Made by a program: the position numbers and the translations under genes | From: Candidatus Rokuibacteriota bacterium | GTDB lineage: Bacteria; Methylomirabilota; Methylomirabilia; Rokubacteriales; CSP1-6 | DNA: 64,000 bases | Direction of reading: 5' to 3' | Assembly (NCBI GenBank): GCA_003220495.1 | Contig: QHSP01000026.1 | Location: forward strand, 1 to 64,000 | Shown here: positions 25,751 to 33,705 of the stretch, in pieces | Position numbering within the stretch: position 1 is the first letter of the stretch | Layout of the letters: each line of letters begins with the position of its first letter | Notes under the pieces: model-generated | What the model was told of the DNA's origin: nothing | Seen by the model: only the letters and a program-made list of their open reading frames with translations | Database searches by the model: none

Positions 25751-26359
25751 ATGAAGATGTCAGGGACCGACGCCGACGTCATCGATGCGCTGGTCGGGAT
25801 CACGCCGGGATCTTCTCTGGATGGGATCCGCGAGCGGAGGCCGGAGGCGCGCGCTCACGCGCAGGCGACGTACCGGGCGTTGTTCGCCCCGAAGGAACCG
25901 GGCAACGTCACCGCGCAGGAGCGTTTCGCGGTGGGCGGATTCGTCGCCGGCCTGCATGGGGCCACGGCGATTGCGGTCGCCTATGCCGCGCGCCTCGCCG
26001 ACAGCGGAGCCTCGGCGGCGCTGCCGGACGCGATCGACGCGGCCATCAAGGAAGCCAAGACCCGCGGCCCGTATGGCACGTATCCGGCGGGGCCGCTGAG
26101 CCACGAAGATACTGCCGGTCCGGTCTATCGCGTGGGAGCCGCGACCCGTCGGGCGCTCGGTCCGCGCCTCTCCGCAGCATTCGAGCACGTGCACATGCTC
26201 GTCTTCCACCCGCGCGACGCCGCGCCGGCGTCGCTGCAGGCGCTGCTGGACGCCGGCTGGTCCACGACCGACATCGTCACGCTCTCGCAGATCGTCGCGT
26301 TCCTGTCGTTCCAGATCCGGGTGGTCGCCGGATTGCGCACCCTGGCTGGCCGTCCCTGA
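25751..26359 (+). CDS. CMD-domain protein (Avi_7170-like)
   Basis: The 202-residue mostly helical protein resembles the carboxymuconolactone-decarboxylase/AhpD fold but lacks a CxxC redox pair. It has ALFAPKEPGNVTAQERFAVGGFVAGLHG at about residues 43-70 and a C-terminal WSTTDIVTLSQIVAFLSFQIRVVAGLRTL helix pair. In the KPN_01858-type neighbourhoods it is paired with an alkylhydroperoxidase-like protein (the next gene), and the two may form a complex. Start codon ATG 25751, 21 bp after the monooxygenase; the ribosome-binding site is weak and ATG 25757 is an alternative. Confidence 0.82.
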   Translation: MKMSGTDADVIDALVGITPGSSLDGIRERRPEARAHAQATYRALFAPKEPGNVTAQERFAVGGFVAGLHGATAIAVAYAARLADSGASAALPDAIDAAIKEAKTRGPYGTYPAGPLSHEDTAGPVYRVGAATRRALGPRLSAAFEHVHMLVFHPRDAAPASLQALLDAGWSTTDIVTLSQIVAFLSFQIRVVAGLRTLAGRP

Positions 26360-26373
26360 CGCGAGGTCCCGAC

Positions 26374-26982
26374 ATGGCCGAGACCGTCCTCGTGCCCCCG
26401 GAGCACACGGTTCCGACCGCGTTCACCCGGGCCCAGCTCGACTGGCTCCCCTGGCTCGAGCCGCTCGCCGTCGAGGCGATGACCGAGCGCCACATGGCGA
26501 GCCTCGTGGACGCCGCGCGCGTGAAATCGCCGTACTTCCGTCTCCTCGCCCGCGACCCGGACGCGCTGGAGGCCAGGACGCGAACCGACAAGGACATCTT
26601 CTACAACCCCGATGCCGGCCTGCCGCGGGCGGAGCGCGAGCTGGCCGCCGCCGCGACGTCCCGCTTCAACGGGTGCCTCTACTGCGCCTCGGTGCATGCG
26701 CGCCACGCCGCGACCTACTCGAGGCGCGAGGCCGACGTGCAGCGGCTGCTCGACGCCGGCGTCACCGTCGATCTCGGAGAACGCTGGAATGCCATCGTCG
26801 CGGCCGCGGTAGCGCTGACCGCGACGCCGATCGCGTTCGGGCCCGAGCACGTCGACCGCCTGCGCCGCTCGGGGCTCGACGATCTGGCGATCTCCGACGT
26901 CATCCACGCCGCGGCCTTCTTCAACTGGGCCAATCGCCTGATGCTCTCGCTCGGTGAACCGGCGGCCACGGCCGGGCCGTAG
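26374..26982 (+). CDS. AhpD-like alkylhydroperoxidase-domain protein (Avi_7169-like)
   Basis: The 202-residue product has the AhpD/CMD redox motif: FNGCLYCASVHARHA at about residues 90-104 gives the CxxC plus His that form the peroxidatic/proton-relay site in AhpD. A second helical signature is SDVIHAAAFFNWANRLML near the C-terminus. It follows the CMD protein by 14 bp, forming the last gene of the module that starts at the DppC permease. The role may be to remove peroxides or to act on the product of the luciferase-like oxygenase. Confidence 0.86.
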   Translation: MAETVLVPPEHTVPTAFTRAQLDWLPWLEPLAVEAMTERHMASLVDAARVKSPYFRLLARDPDALEARTRTDKDIFYNPDAGLPRAERELAAAATSRFNGCLYCASVHARHAATYSRREADVQRLLDAGVTVDLGERWNAIVAAAVALTATPIAFGPEHVDRLRRSGLDDLAISDVIHAAAFFNWANRLMLSLGEPAATAGP

Positions 26983-27009
26983 GCCCGATGCACTGACGAG
27001 CCGCCGCAT

Positions 27010-27315
27010 TCACTCCTCCGAAGCGACAGCAGCGAACCAGAAGGCGCCGGCAAGCAGCACGGTAGCGCACGCCACCGTGTATGCCAGCCGCGTGCCGTGC
27101 CACAAGCTGTCCAACCACTGCCTGAGCTGCGCCGCGAGCACGTTCGCTTTTCCGCCATAGAGCTCCATGGCGCGCAAATACTGCTTCGACTCCTCGGGGG
27201 TGTATCCGAGGGCGTCACGGTCCGAGGACGCGGCGTTCAGGTAGATCCAGATCGCGCTCGCGAGGCCGACGATCAAGATCGCTGCGGCGGCGAACCGAAG
27301 ACGTCGGCCCACCAA
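27010..27315 (-). CDS. Small two-helix membrane protein downstream of the pseudokinase
   Basis: The 101-residue product has two hydrophobic segments (about residues 7-27 and 79-97) flanking a soluble helical loop (TPEESKQYLRAMELYGGKANVL). The reading begins at TTG 27315 or GTG 27312, 4 bp after the stop of the kinase-like gene, and GAAGGA lies about 15 bases upstream. No family is recognised. Close spacing makes it part of the pseudokinase transcript and thus of the divergent motor-like locus. Confidence 0.6.
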   Translation of the reverse strand: MVGRRLRFAAAAILIVGLASAIWIYLNAASSDRDALGYTPEESKQYLRAMELYGGKANVLAAQLRQWLDSLWHGTRLAYTVACATVLLAGAFWFAAVASEE

Positions 27316-27319
27316 ACGG

Positions 27320-28726
27320 TCAGCGACGGTCCTTCAGCAGCCAGTCGATGACGGCACCGCCGTCCCCCACTTCGGTGTCGCTCCGTTCCATTCTTGCCGG
27401 TCGCTCGGCCGAGGTCCGGCGCTCGATTGCAACCTCGGACTCGGCCGGAGCGCGGGACTCGACGGCAGGGCGCGGAGGACTGCTAAGCGCGGAAGGCGCA
27501 ATAGCCGGCTGCCGAACGATCACCGGCACGGGAACCGGATTGGCGACCGCCGGAACCAGCGGTTCCACCATTGATTCGTCCTTGACGGCGCGGGATTCGG
27601 GGGGCCTCCAGCTCGGCTCGCGAGTGACCGATGCTGGCGCAGGCACAGCCGATGGCCGTGGAAGGTCCCGGTGGACCGGAACGGCGGTGACGGGAGGCGG
27701 CGTGACTTCGCCGTGGAAGCGCGAGACGATTCGATCGAGCCCCGTGACCCAGACAACCGCCGCGATGAGGCCGGCGGTGGCGACGGCCGCCGTCATACGG
27801 AGGGTGAACGGGCGTCGGCGCCGGCGCACTCGTCGACGGGGGTTGCCTCGAACCTTCACGGAGCGCGGGCGAGACTCCGGTTCGGGCAGAACCGCCGTCG
27901 CGCCCCAGATATCGTTCACCATCACGCTGATGTCCGGGTAGCGACGCGCCGGTCGCGCTTCGAGTGCCGTCGTGATGATCCGCTGGATGGTCGGCGACAG
28001 AGGCGGCGTCGCGGCGAGGGCGCTCCCGGTCTGACCCGCCTTGCCTGCCGTCAACAGCTGCCGCAGCAGCATTCCCAGCGCGTACACGTCGGTCGCCTCG
28101 GTCGTTTCACCCCGCTCGACCTGTTCGGGCGCACGATACGCTTGGGCAAATGCGTCGCGCAGGCGAAGCCCGATCGGCGTGCAGTACGCCGCGGTCAGCT
28201 CGGCCCCCACGAGCCGGATTCGTTCGCCGTCGTTGACCATCAGCACCGAGTCGGGTCCGAGCTGACCGTGAACGAGCCGATTGTGATGAAGCGCCTCGAG
28301 CGCCTCCCCGACCCGGATGGCGACGCGCAGCGCGGTCGACACGTCGAGCGCACCGCCGGCATCGAGAACTTCACGGAGCGTGGCGCCCTCGACCCACTCG
28401 AGCGCGACGAAGCACTGGCCGGTGTCGGTCACGCCGCATTCGTACACCCGCTGCACGCCGCGCAGGGCGTGGGCCGCGACCGCGAGCGCGCTGGCCTGAT
28501 TCCGCACCGCGGCCACGAACCGCGCATCACGGGCGAACTCGTCTCGCACGACCTTGAGCGCGATCGATCGGCCGTGTCCGACGTGCTCGGCGCTGTACAG
28601 GACCACATCGCGGTTCACCGAGGAGACAGCGTTGACGCGGTAGCGCGACTGGACGACGGTGCCCGCGAGGGACAGGGAGAATTCGGGTGTGGCCGCCGCC
28701 GACAGTCGCTGAGCGCCGACCGTCAC
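27320..28726 (-). CDS. Membrane-anchored Ser/Thr pseudokinase
   Basis: The 468-residue product has an N-terminal protein-kinase-like fold, a basic stretch (about residues 297-306), one transmembrane helix (about 309-329) and a Pro-rich extracytoplasmic tail of about 140 residues. The ATP-site lysine is present (ALKV, K58) and the activation segment ends in YRAPEQ. The catalytic core is broken: HRDLKPxN reads HGQLGPDS (153-160), so Asp is Gln, Lys is Gly and Asn is Ser. DFG reads GAE (174-176), removing the Mg-binding Asp. The TDVYALGMLLRQLLT helix is intact. The architecture copies PknB-type receptors, but phosphotransfer should be impossible. It probably binds nucleotide or partners. It diverges from the motor-like operon. 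Confidence 0.82.
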   Translation of the reverse strand: MTVGAQRLSAAATPEFSLSLAGTVVQSRYRVNAVSSVNRDVVLYSAEHVGHGRSIALKVVRDEFARDARFVAAVRNQASALAVAAHALRGVQRVYECGVTDTGQCFVALEWVEGATLREVLDAGGALDVSTALRVAIRVGEALEALHHNRLVHGQLGPDSVLMVNDGERIRLVGAELTAAYCTPIGLRLRDAFAQAYRAPEQVERGETTEATDVYALGMLLRQLLTAGKAGQTGSALAATPPLSPTIQRIITTALEARPARRYPDISVMVNDIWGATAVLPEPESRPRSVKVRGNPRRRVRRRRRPFTLRMTAAVATAGLIAAVVWVTGLDRIVSRFHGEVTPPPVTAVPVHRDLPRPSAVPAPASVTREPSWRPPESRAVKDESMVEPLVPAVANPVPVPVIVRQPAIAPSALSSPPRPAVESRAPAESEVAIERRTSAERPARMERSDTEVGDGGAVIDWLLKDRR

Positions 28727-28942
28727 GCGCTAGTCACCCGGCTGAATCCTCGCGGGGTCGGTCTCGACGCGGGCAACGAAGCGCGTCGAACCGCGCGCTG
28801 CCGAGCAGGATCGCTGCAGGTCTGGCGATCCAGAATCTCGTGCGCATACGTCCTTTTGCCGGTCGCCGCTCCGTCCTTGCAGGGCATCATCAGATCACTG
28901 CCCGCGGCCCGCGTCAAGAGCGGAATGCGAAAGAGAAAACAC

Positions 28943-28971
28943 TTGCCGAATTCCGAATGATGTCCTAAATC
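28943..28971 (+). promoter_or_regulatory. Candidate promoter for the motor-like operon
   Basis: TTGCCG (28943-28948), 17 bases, TAAATC (28966-28971) in the only A+T-rich part of the 315-bp divergent interval. The match is moderate. It would give a leader of roughly 65 nt before the ATG at 29042. Confidence 0.38.
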
Positions 28972-29041
28972 TAAACCACCCCGGGGAAGCTCGGGCCCAA
29001 CAGTGCGTACCGAAGAGACCCTGACCGCAGGAGCCCCCGTA

Positions 29042-30517
29042 ATGCAGAAGCTCGTGGAGATGGCGCGTCGGACACTCGATGTCGATCAGAAGGCGGCCGA
29101 CGCGGCCCGTCACGACAATCCCAAGACGTTGAGCGCCGCGCTCGATGTCACGGAATCGGAGATTTGCGCGCACTTCATCGCTCTGGCTCGACAGCGCAGA
29201 GAACGCTGCGACGTGACCAAGGGCCGGCTGCAGCTCGACCGTAAGGCGACGGCGGCGAAGATCGACGTCGAGCAAACACGAGATTCCTTCGCACGCTTGC
29301 TCACGGCCGTCGAACCGAGCCTCGAAAAGCTCAGATCGGACCACGCGGCGGCGCTCTATCAGGCCAAGGAGAACGAGGCCCGAGCCCTCAAGCATCTCCG
29401 ATGGTTCCAGCAGAAGCACGGCCTGCATTATCGGGCCGCGTCGTATCCCCAGTCCCCGTTCTACCACTTCGCCATCGTGGCCGCCCTGGCCCTGGTCGAA
29501 TGGGTTTCGCTCGCGGCGTTCTACGCCGAGGGCAGCGACTTCGGGCTGTTGGGTGGCGTTCTGATCGCCATGACGCTCTCGGTGGTCAACGTCAGCCTGG
29601 CGATTCTGTCGGGGGGCCTCCTTCGGTACGTGAACCACCGAAGCACCCGCCGGAAGGCGCTCGCATTCACCGGGGTCGCGTTTCTCTATACGTGCTTTCT
29701 CCTCGTGACGCTCGCCGCCGCTCACTATCGCGTGGCCACCAATGACATCGCGCAGTCGCAGCCGGAAATGTCGGCGCCAGGCACGAGCGCGTTGCCGCCT
29801 CACATCGCCGCGGACTTCGATCAGTGGCGCGCGGCCAAACTGGCGTGGCAACGCTTCGCGCGGAACCCGGTCGGCTTCGAGGATGTCTTTTCCTGGATCC
29901 TGGTGATGCTCGCGGTCATATTCGGCATCTTCGCCTCGTACAAAGGCTACCGGATCGACGACCCCTACCCCGGCTATGGCGAGCTCGATCGCGAGCTCAA
30001 CGCGAGGCGGGCCCGCTACGAGGCGGTCAAGGCCGAGTACTGCCGCCTGGTCGATCAGGTCTTCGATCGAATCCTGGACGAACAGGCCCATCTCCTCTCG
30101 GACGTGAAGGCGAACATCGAATACTATGAGCAGCTCATCAGCCGGAGCGATGACCAGCGCCGAACGTTCGTCCATGAGGTCGCCGAGATCCAGGATGCGT
30201 GCAACATCCTGCTGAAGCGCTACCGACAGACCAACGCGCGCGTGCGAGTGTCCCCCGCGCCGTACTATTTCGGCAACAGCTTCACGTTCGAGGGCCATCT
30301 CGTGCGGCCGCCCGACGCGATCTCGGAGGACGAGGAGCGACTGTCCCGGTCCTACGAGAGCGCCATGAAAGACTTCAGCGAGATCGCTCGGCAGAACGAC
30401 GCGACGGTCCAGAATCTCCGGACCGCCGAAATTCGACGTCGCGACTATCACTTCAATAAGCTCGAGCGCGATGTCCGCGAACGGCTCATTCGCGAGGCGT
30501 GGGAGATCAAGAGCTGA
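29042..30517 (+). CDS. Four-helix membrane protein with cytoplasmic coiled coils, unknown family
   Basis: The 491-residue product starts at ATG 29042, chosen over GTG 29003 because GGAG sits 8 bases upstream. An N-terminal helical/coiled-coil domain (residues 1-135) precedes three membrane helices at about 140-161, 166-193 and 205-228. An extracytoplasmic segment of about 50 residues and a fourth helix (about 281-300, WILVMLAVIFGIFASYKGY) follow, then a C-terminal coiled coil of about 190 residues. There is a conspicuous YYFGNSFTFEGHL patch at about 403-415. No catalytic motif is visible. It is the first gene of a tightly packed operon with the VWA-like and MotA/MotB-like genes (4 bp to the next start), so it is probably a structural part of the same membrane complex. 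Confidence 0.75.
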   Translation: MQKLVEMARRTLDVDQKAADAARHDNPKTLSAALDVTESEICAHFIALARQRRERCDVTKGRLQLDRKATAAKIDVEQTRDSFARLLTAVEPSLEKLRSDHAAALYQAKENEARALKHLRWFQQKHGLHYRAASYPQSPFYHFAIVAALALVEWVSLAAFYAEGSDFGLLGGVLIAMTLSVVNVSLAILSGGLLRYVNHRSTRRKALAFTGVAFLYTCFLLVTLAAAHYRVATNDIAQSQPEMSAPGTSALPPHIAADFDQWRAAKLAWQRFARNPVGFEDVFSWILVMLAVIFGIFASYKGYRIDDPYPGYGELDRELNARRARYEAVKAEYCRLVDQVFDRILDEQAHLLSDVKANIEYYEQLISRSDDQRRTFVHEVAEIQDACNILLKRYRQTNARVRVSPAPYYFGNSFTFEGHLVRPPDAISEDEERLSRSYESAMKDFSEIARQNDATVQNLRTAEIRRRDYHFNKLERDVRERLIREAWEIKS

Positions 30518-30521
30518 CGCT

Positions 30522-31340
30522 GTGCCGTTGAGCAGTTTGGATCGGCGGGGCATCGTTATTCTGGGTGGCATTGGCGCCTTCGCGGTCGTATTGCTGGCGA
30601 CCGTCGTCGGGGTCACGTGGACCCGCCCCATCATCGGGCCCGACAACTGTGTCTACCGGGACAAGCGATTCCTCGGCCGGGCAACGACCGACCAGACCGT
30701 GATCCTCGTCGACCAGTCGGAGGCCTTGACCGAGACTCATCGGAGATTCGCCCTCAACTTCGTCAAGGACTACGTCGCCGACGACTCGAAATTCGCCGTC
30801 CGCTCGCGGATCGCGTTGTTCACGTTCAGCAAGGTGACCTTCGAATCTCGGAACGGCTCGGGGCTGCGCCCGAGCTCGGACCTATGCCGGCCGCCCTCGC
30901 GCGGGAACGACCTGTATGAAAACAATCGGAAGATCACGAAGGACTTCTACCAGCGATTTCTGATCCCGGTCACCGCGGCGCTCGAAGAAAGCCTCACGAC
31001 CGAGGTCGGGGAGCAATCGCCGATTCTCGAGACGCTGCAGCTCATTTCGCGCTCGCAGGAGATCGACGACGGCGGCCGTAAGACCCTGATTCTCGTCTCG
31101 GACATGCTTCAGCACACCGGGGCGTTCAATCACTATGGGCCGCGTCGCGGCTACGAGGACTTTTGGCGCTCGGGATTCGCCGCCGACGTGAAGGCGGACT
31201 TCCGGGACTGGAACGTCATCGTCATCTATCTCCGGCGTTATCACGATCGCCAGCTGCAGCACGCCGCGCATATCGACTTCTGGCAGCGCTATTTCCACGA
31301 GGCCGGCGCGAAGATCACTCGCTGGGCCGGGGTCGACTGA
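30522..31340 (+). CDS. Membrane-anchored VWA-like protein
   Basis: The 272-residue product starts at GTG, 4 bp after the preceding stop. One N-terminal membrane helix (about residues 11-33) is followed by a Rossmann-like domain. Strand 1 is TVILVDQSEALT (59-70), a degenerate MIDAS motif: Asp64 and Ser66 are present, but the second Ser is Ala. A later strand KTLILVSDMLQHTG (188-200) holds the other conserved Asp. The spacing resembles von Willebrand factor A domains, which bind metal and protein ligands. The domain should face the periplasm. It may link the motor subunits to a partner. Family recognition is from motifs only. Confidence 0.7.
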   Translation: MPLSSLDRRGIVILGGIGAFAVVLLATVVGVTWTRPIIGPDNCVYRDKRFLGRATTDQTVILVDQSEALTETHRRFALNFVKDYVADDSKFAVRSRIALFTFSKVTFESRNGSGLRPSSDLCRPPSRGNDLYENNRKITKDFYQRFLIPVTAALEESLTTEVGEQSPILETLQLISRSQEIDDGGRKTLILVSDMLQHTGAFNHYGPRRGYEDFWRSGFAADVKADFRDWNVIVIYLRRYHDRQLQHAAHIDFWQRYFHEAGAKITRWAGVD

Positions 31341-31342
31341 GC

Positions 31343-33037
31343 ATGGTGACGCGCCTCGTGGCCAGTCTGCCCTCCACGTTCCTCGGCTTCATCGCCGTCG
31401 GGGTCGGGGTGATTTTGACGTTCAGCTGGTCCTCTCGGGGCACCCCGGGCGCGCTACGGCACTGGACGATGACGGGCCTCGTCGTGGGGCTGATGGTCGT
31501 CTACGGAGTCCTCCTGTGGATCAGGTCGAGGACGACGGACGCCTCCGAAGCCGATGGGGAGACCTTCTATTATCTGGGTTTCATCTACACGCTCGCGACT
31601 CTGGTCGCGACGTTTGCGCCGCTGCTCAATTCGGCGGAGCGTCCGGAAAGCCGACAGGTGTTGGGGTTCTTTGGCCTCGGCCTCATTACGACGTTTGTCG
31701 GCCTGGCGGGGCGCATCGTCTTCGCCCAGACGGCGCCCGGAGCACTCGCAAGGCCAGAGGATGACGCGCGTCGACTGGGAGACGCCTATGCGGAAGCGGC
31801 GCGCGCCATCGAGAGGAGCACGGTTCGAATCGTGCATGCTCAGCAGCGCGCCGAAGGACACCTGAGCGAGTCATATTCCGGTGCGGTCGAGGCGATTCGC
31901 ATCCTGTCGGGTCGCGTCACGCAGCAATTCGACTCGATGAGCGCTCAGGTGTTGAAACAGTTCGCGGCGGTGATCGAACGCGTCGGCGGAGACGCCGAAT
32001 CCGCCTTCGCCGAGGTCCGCAATCGCGCGGCCCGGGACATCGACGCCGCGTCTCGCCAGGCGGCGAAGACTCACGACATGGCCAGGGAGCAGTTCGAGAG
32101 CCTCACGGTCGGGACGAGCAGTGCGGTTCGCACCGTGACGGAACAAGCCGTCCAGGACGTCACCCGGGTCGCACGAGAATCGGCCGCGGAGCTCAGCGAG
32201 TTTCTCCGTCGCACGAACGGCACTGTGGAGACCACCCTCCAGCAATTCGAGGCACGTCTCGGGGCGTTTCGATTGCCACCCGAGGACATCAACGAGAAGC
32301 TCCTGAGGGTCCTGACGGAGCTGGCCGAGCGCGCCGACCTGCTGCGGCGTACGACCGCGAGCGTGGGCGCTGCGTACAGCGAGCTCGAGGGCACCCTGGC
32401 CACCGCGGTCAACGGCGCACGAGACGGGAGCCGGGCGTTCAGTGCCCTGGCCGTCTCGGCAGACGCGGCCACATCGGCGGTCACGTCGGTGAAGACGAAC
32501 GTCGAACAATTCGCGACGCACCTGAACCAGATCGGCGAGGCGACGGCGGGCCTGAAACAGTTGCCTCAAGAGGCGGCGACCATCATCGCCACGCTCGGCG
32601 ACCTGCGGGCGAACCTCGGGGACGCCAACCGCGCATGGGCGGCGGTGGCCGGCGTGACCGACGGGGCGAGCAAATCGATGGCAAGAGCCGGAGCGGCATT
32701 GTCGGCGTTCGAGCAAGGGGCGCGTGCGGCAGAGCAGTCGGTGCTCAACTGGAGCGGCGGCTTGATGAAAGCCGGTGTTGGCCTGCACGCGCTGACCGAC
32801 ATCACGGAGCGGGCCGTGCGGCTTGGTCAGGAGGCCGTCGCCACCCAGGTCCAGCTGTCCAGGCAGATCTCCGGGCCTCTGGCCGATCAGTTGCGCCAAC
32901 ACAGTGAGGCGGCCGGCGCGCTGGCGAATCGGCTCCAGGAGGACCTCCGCGCGTCGGAAGAGGCCGTGAGAAAAGTCCATCATCATCTCATCGATGCCTC
33001 TCGCTTCATTCTGAGCAAGGTCGAATACCGCCGGTGA
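31343..33037 (+). CDS. MotA/TolQ/ExbB-like channel subunit with very long helical tail (ZorA-like)
   Basis: The 564-residue product starts at ATG, 2 bp after the previous stop. Four membrane helices lie at about 11-29, 43-60, 75-95 and 106-128. Helices 3 and 4 carry the MotA/ExbB-style pattern: YYLGFIYTLATLVATF corresponds to the LGLLGTVxGM helix and GLGLITTFVGLAGRIVF to the TT-GL helix lining the ion path. The remaining roughly 430 residues are Ala/Glu/Gln-rich with few prolines and almost continuous helix or coiled coil (SVRTVTEQAVQDVTRVA), resembling the long cytoplasmic tail of ZorA. The next gene overlaps by 4 bp. It is inferred to form an ion-driven stator or motor with that partner. 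Confidence 0.76.
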   Translation: MVTRLVASLPSTFLGFIAVGVGVILTFSWSSRGTPGALRHWTMTGLVVGLMVVYGVLLWIRSRTTDASEADGETFYYLGFIYTLATLVATFAPLLNSAERPESRQVLGFFGLGLITTFVGLAGRIVFAQTAPGALARPEDDARRLGDAYAEAARAIERSTVRIVHAQQRAEGHLSESYSGAVEAIRILSGRVTQQFDSMSAQVLKQFAAVIERVGGDAESAFAEVRNRAARDIDAASRQAAKTHDMAREQFESLTVGTSSAVRTVTEQAVQDVTRVARESAAELSEFLRRTNGTVETTLQQFEARLGAFRLPPEDINEKLLRVLTELAERADLLRRTTASVGAAYSELEGTLATAVNGARDGSRAFSALAVSADAATSAVTSVKTNVEQFATHLNQIGEATAGLKQLPQEAATIIATLGDLRANLGDANRAWAAVAGVTDGASKSMARAGAALSAFEQGARAAEQSVLNWSGGLMKAGVGLHALTDITERAVRLGQEAVATQVQLSRQISGPLADQLRQHSEAAGALANRLQEDLRASEEAVRKVHHHLIDASRFILSKVEYRR

Positions 33038-33693
33038 TCCGGAGGAACCGACTTGCCCGGCACCGCGACATCGCGCTCACCACGCTCATCGATCTGCTCG
33101 TCCAGATCATTTTCGTGTTCACCCTCATCCTGATTTCCGCCGACGTGATGGGGAATGAGTCGCACGAGCGGGGCTGGGTGACGCCCGAGGCGTGGAAAAC
33201 GTTGATCAGCATCTTCGACATCGATCCCCGGAGCCTGCGCGACCCGGGCGCCCAGGTCACGGAGATCAAGGGCAAGTACGAGAAGCTGAAAGACGATCTG
33301 CAGGCCTGTGACGCCAAAACCGGCGCGTGCGAGAAACAAGCGGGCAGAGGGCCGGGTAACGCTCCATGCCGAGATGCGGCCGGGGTCGAAATGGTCGTGG
33401 CCGACGCGACGATCGACCAGGAAGGACGGATTGTCGTCGCGCTGGGCCGCCACGCTCGAGAGCTCCAAAGTGGTCAGCCGCTCAGCGCCAAGGCGCTCGG
33501 TGTGCCGCTTTCCGTCGAGCAGTTTGGATCACTGTTCCGGTCGTGGCGCGAGCACGGCCTGGCGCGTCAGCCTGCGTGCGCCTTCAAGGCCGAGGTCAGT
33601 TACGATGCACGCGCCAGGGCCGGCGACTACGAGCCGGCACGCCGGGCAATCGCCAACTACTTCACCCTGTCGGCGCCGCCGAAGCGCTTCTGA
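33034..33693 (+). CDS. MotB/ExbD-like partner subunit (ZorB-like, no OmpA domain seen)
   Basis: The 219-residue product starts at a GTG overlapping the channel subunit stop (GTGA). A short basic cytoplasmic N-terminus (RRNRLARHRDIA) precedes one transmembrane helix (about 14-36) containing a single buried acidic residue, Asp20, in TTLIDLLVQIIFVFTLILI. This is the ion-carrying Asp expected in MotB/ExbD/ZorB. The periplasmic part has a short helix, a Cys-containing low-complexity linker (QACDAKTGACEKQ) and a C-terminal alpha/beta module (RIVVALGRHARELQSGQPLS, ACAFKAEVSYDARA). I do not see the peptidoglycan-binding OmpA motif of MotB or ZorB. The order of the gene pair matches motAB, exbBD and zorAB. 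Confidence 0.76.
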   Translation: MIRRNRLARHRDIALTTLIDLLVQIIFVFTLILISADVMGNESHERGWVTPEAWKTLISIFDIDPRSLRDPGAQVTEIKGKYEKLKDDLQACDAKTGACEKQAGRGPGNAPCRDAAGVEMVVADATIDQEGRIVVALGRHARELQSGQPLSAKALGVPLSVEQFGSLFRSWREHGLARQPACAFKAEVSYDARARAGDYEPARRAIANYFTLSAPPKRF

Positions 33694-33705
33694 GGCCTTG
33701 ATCGC

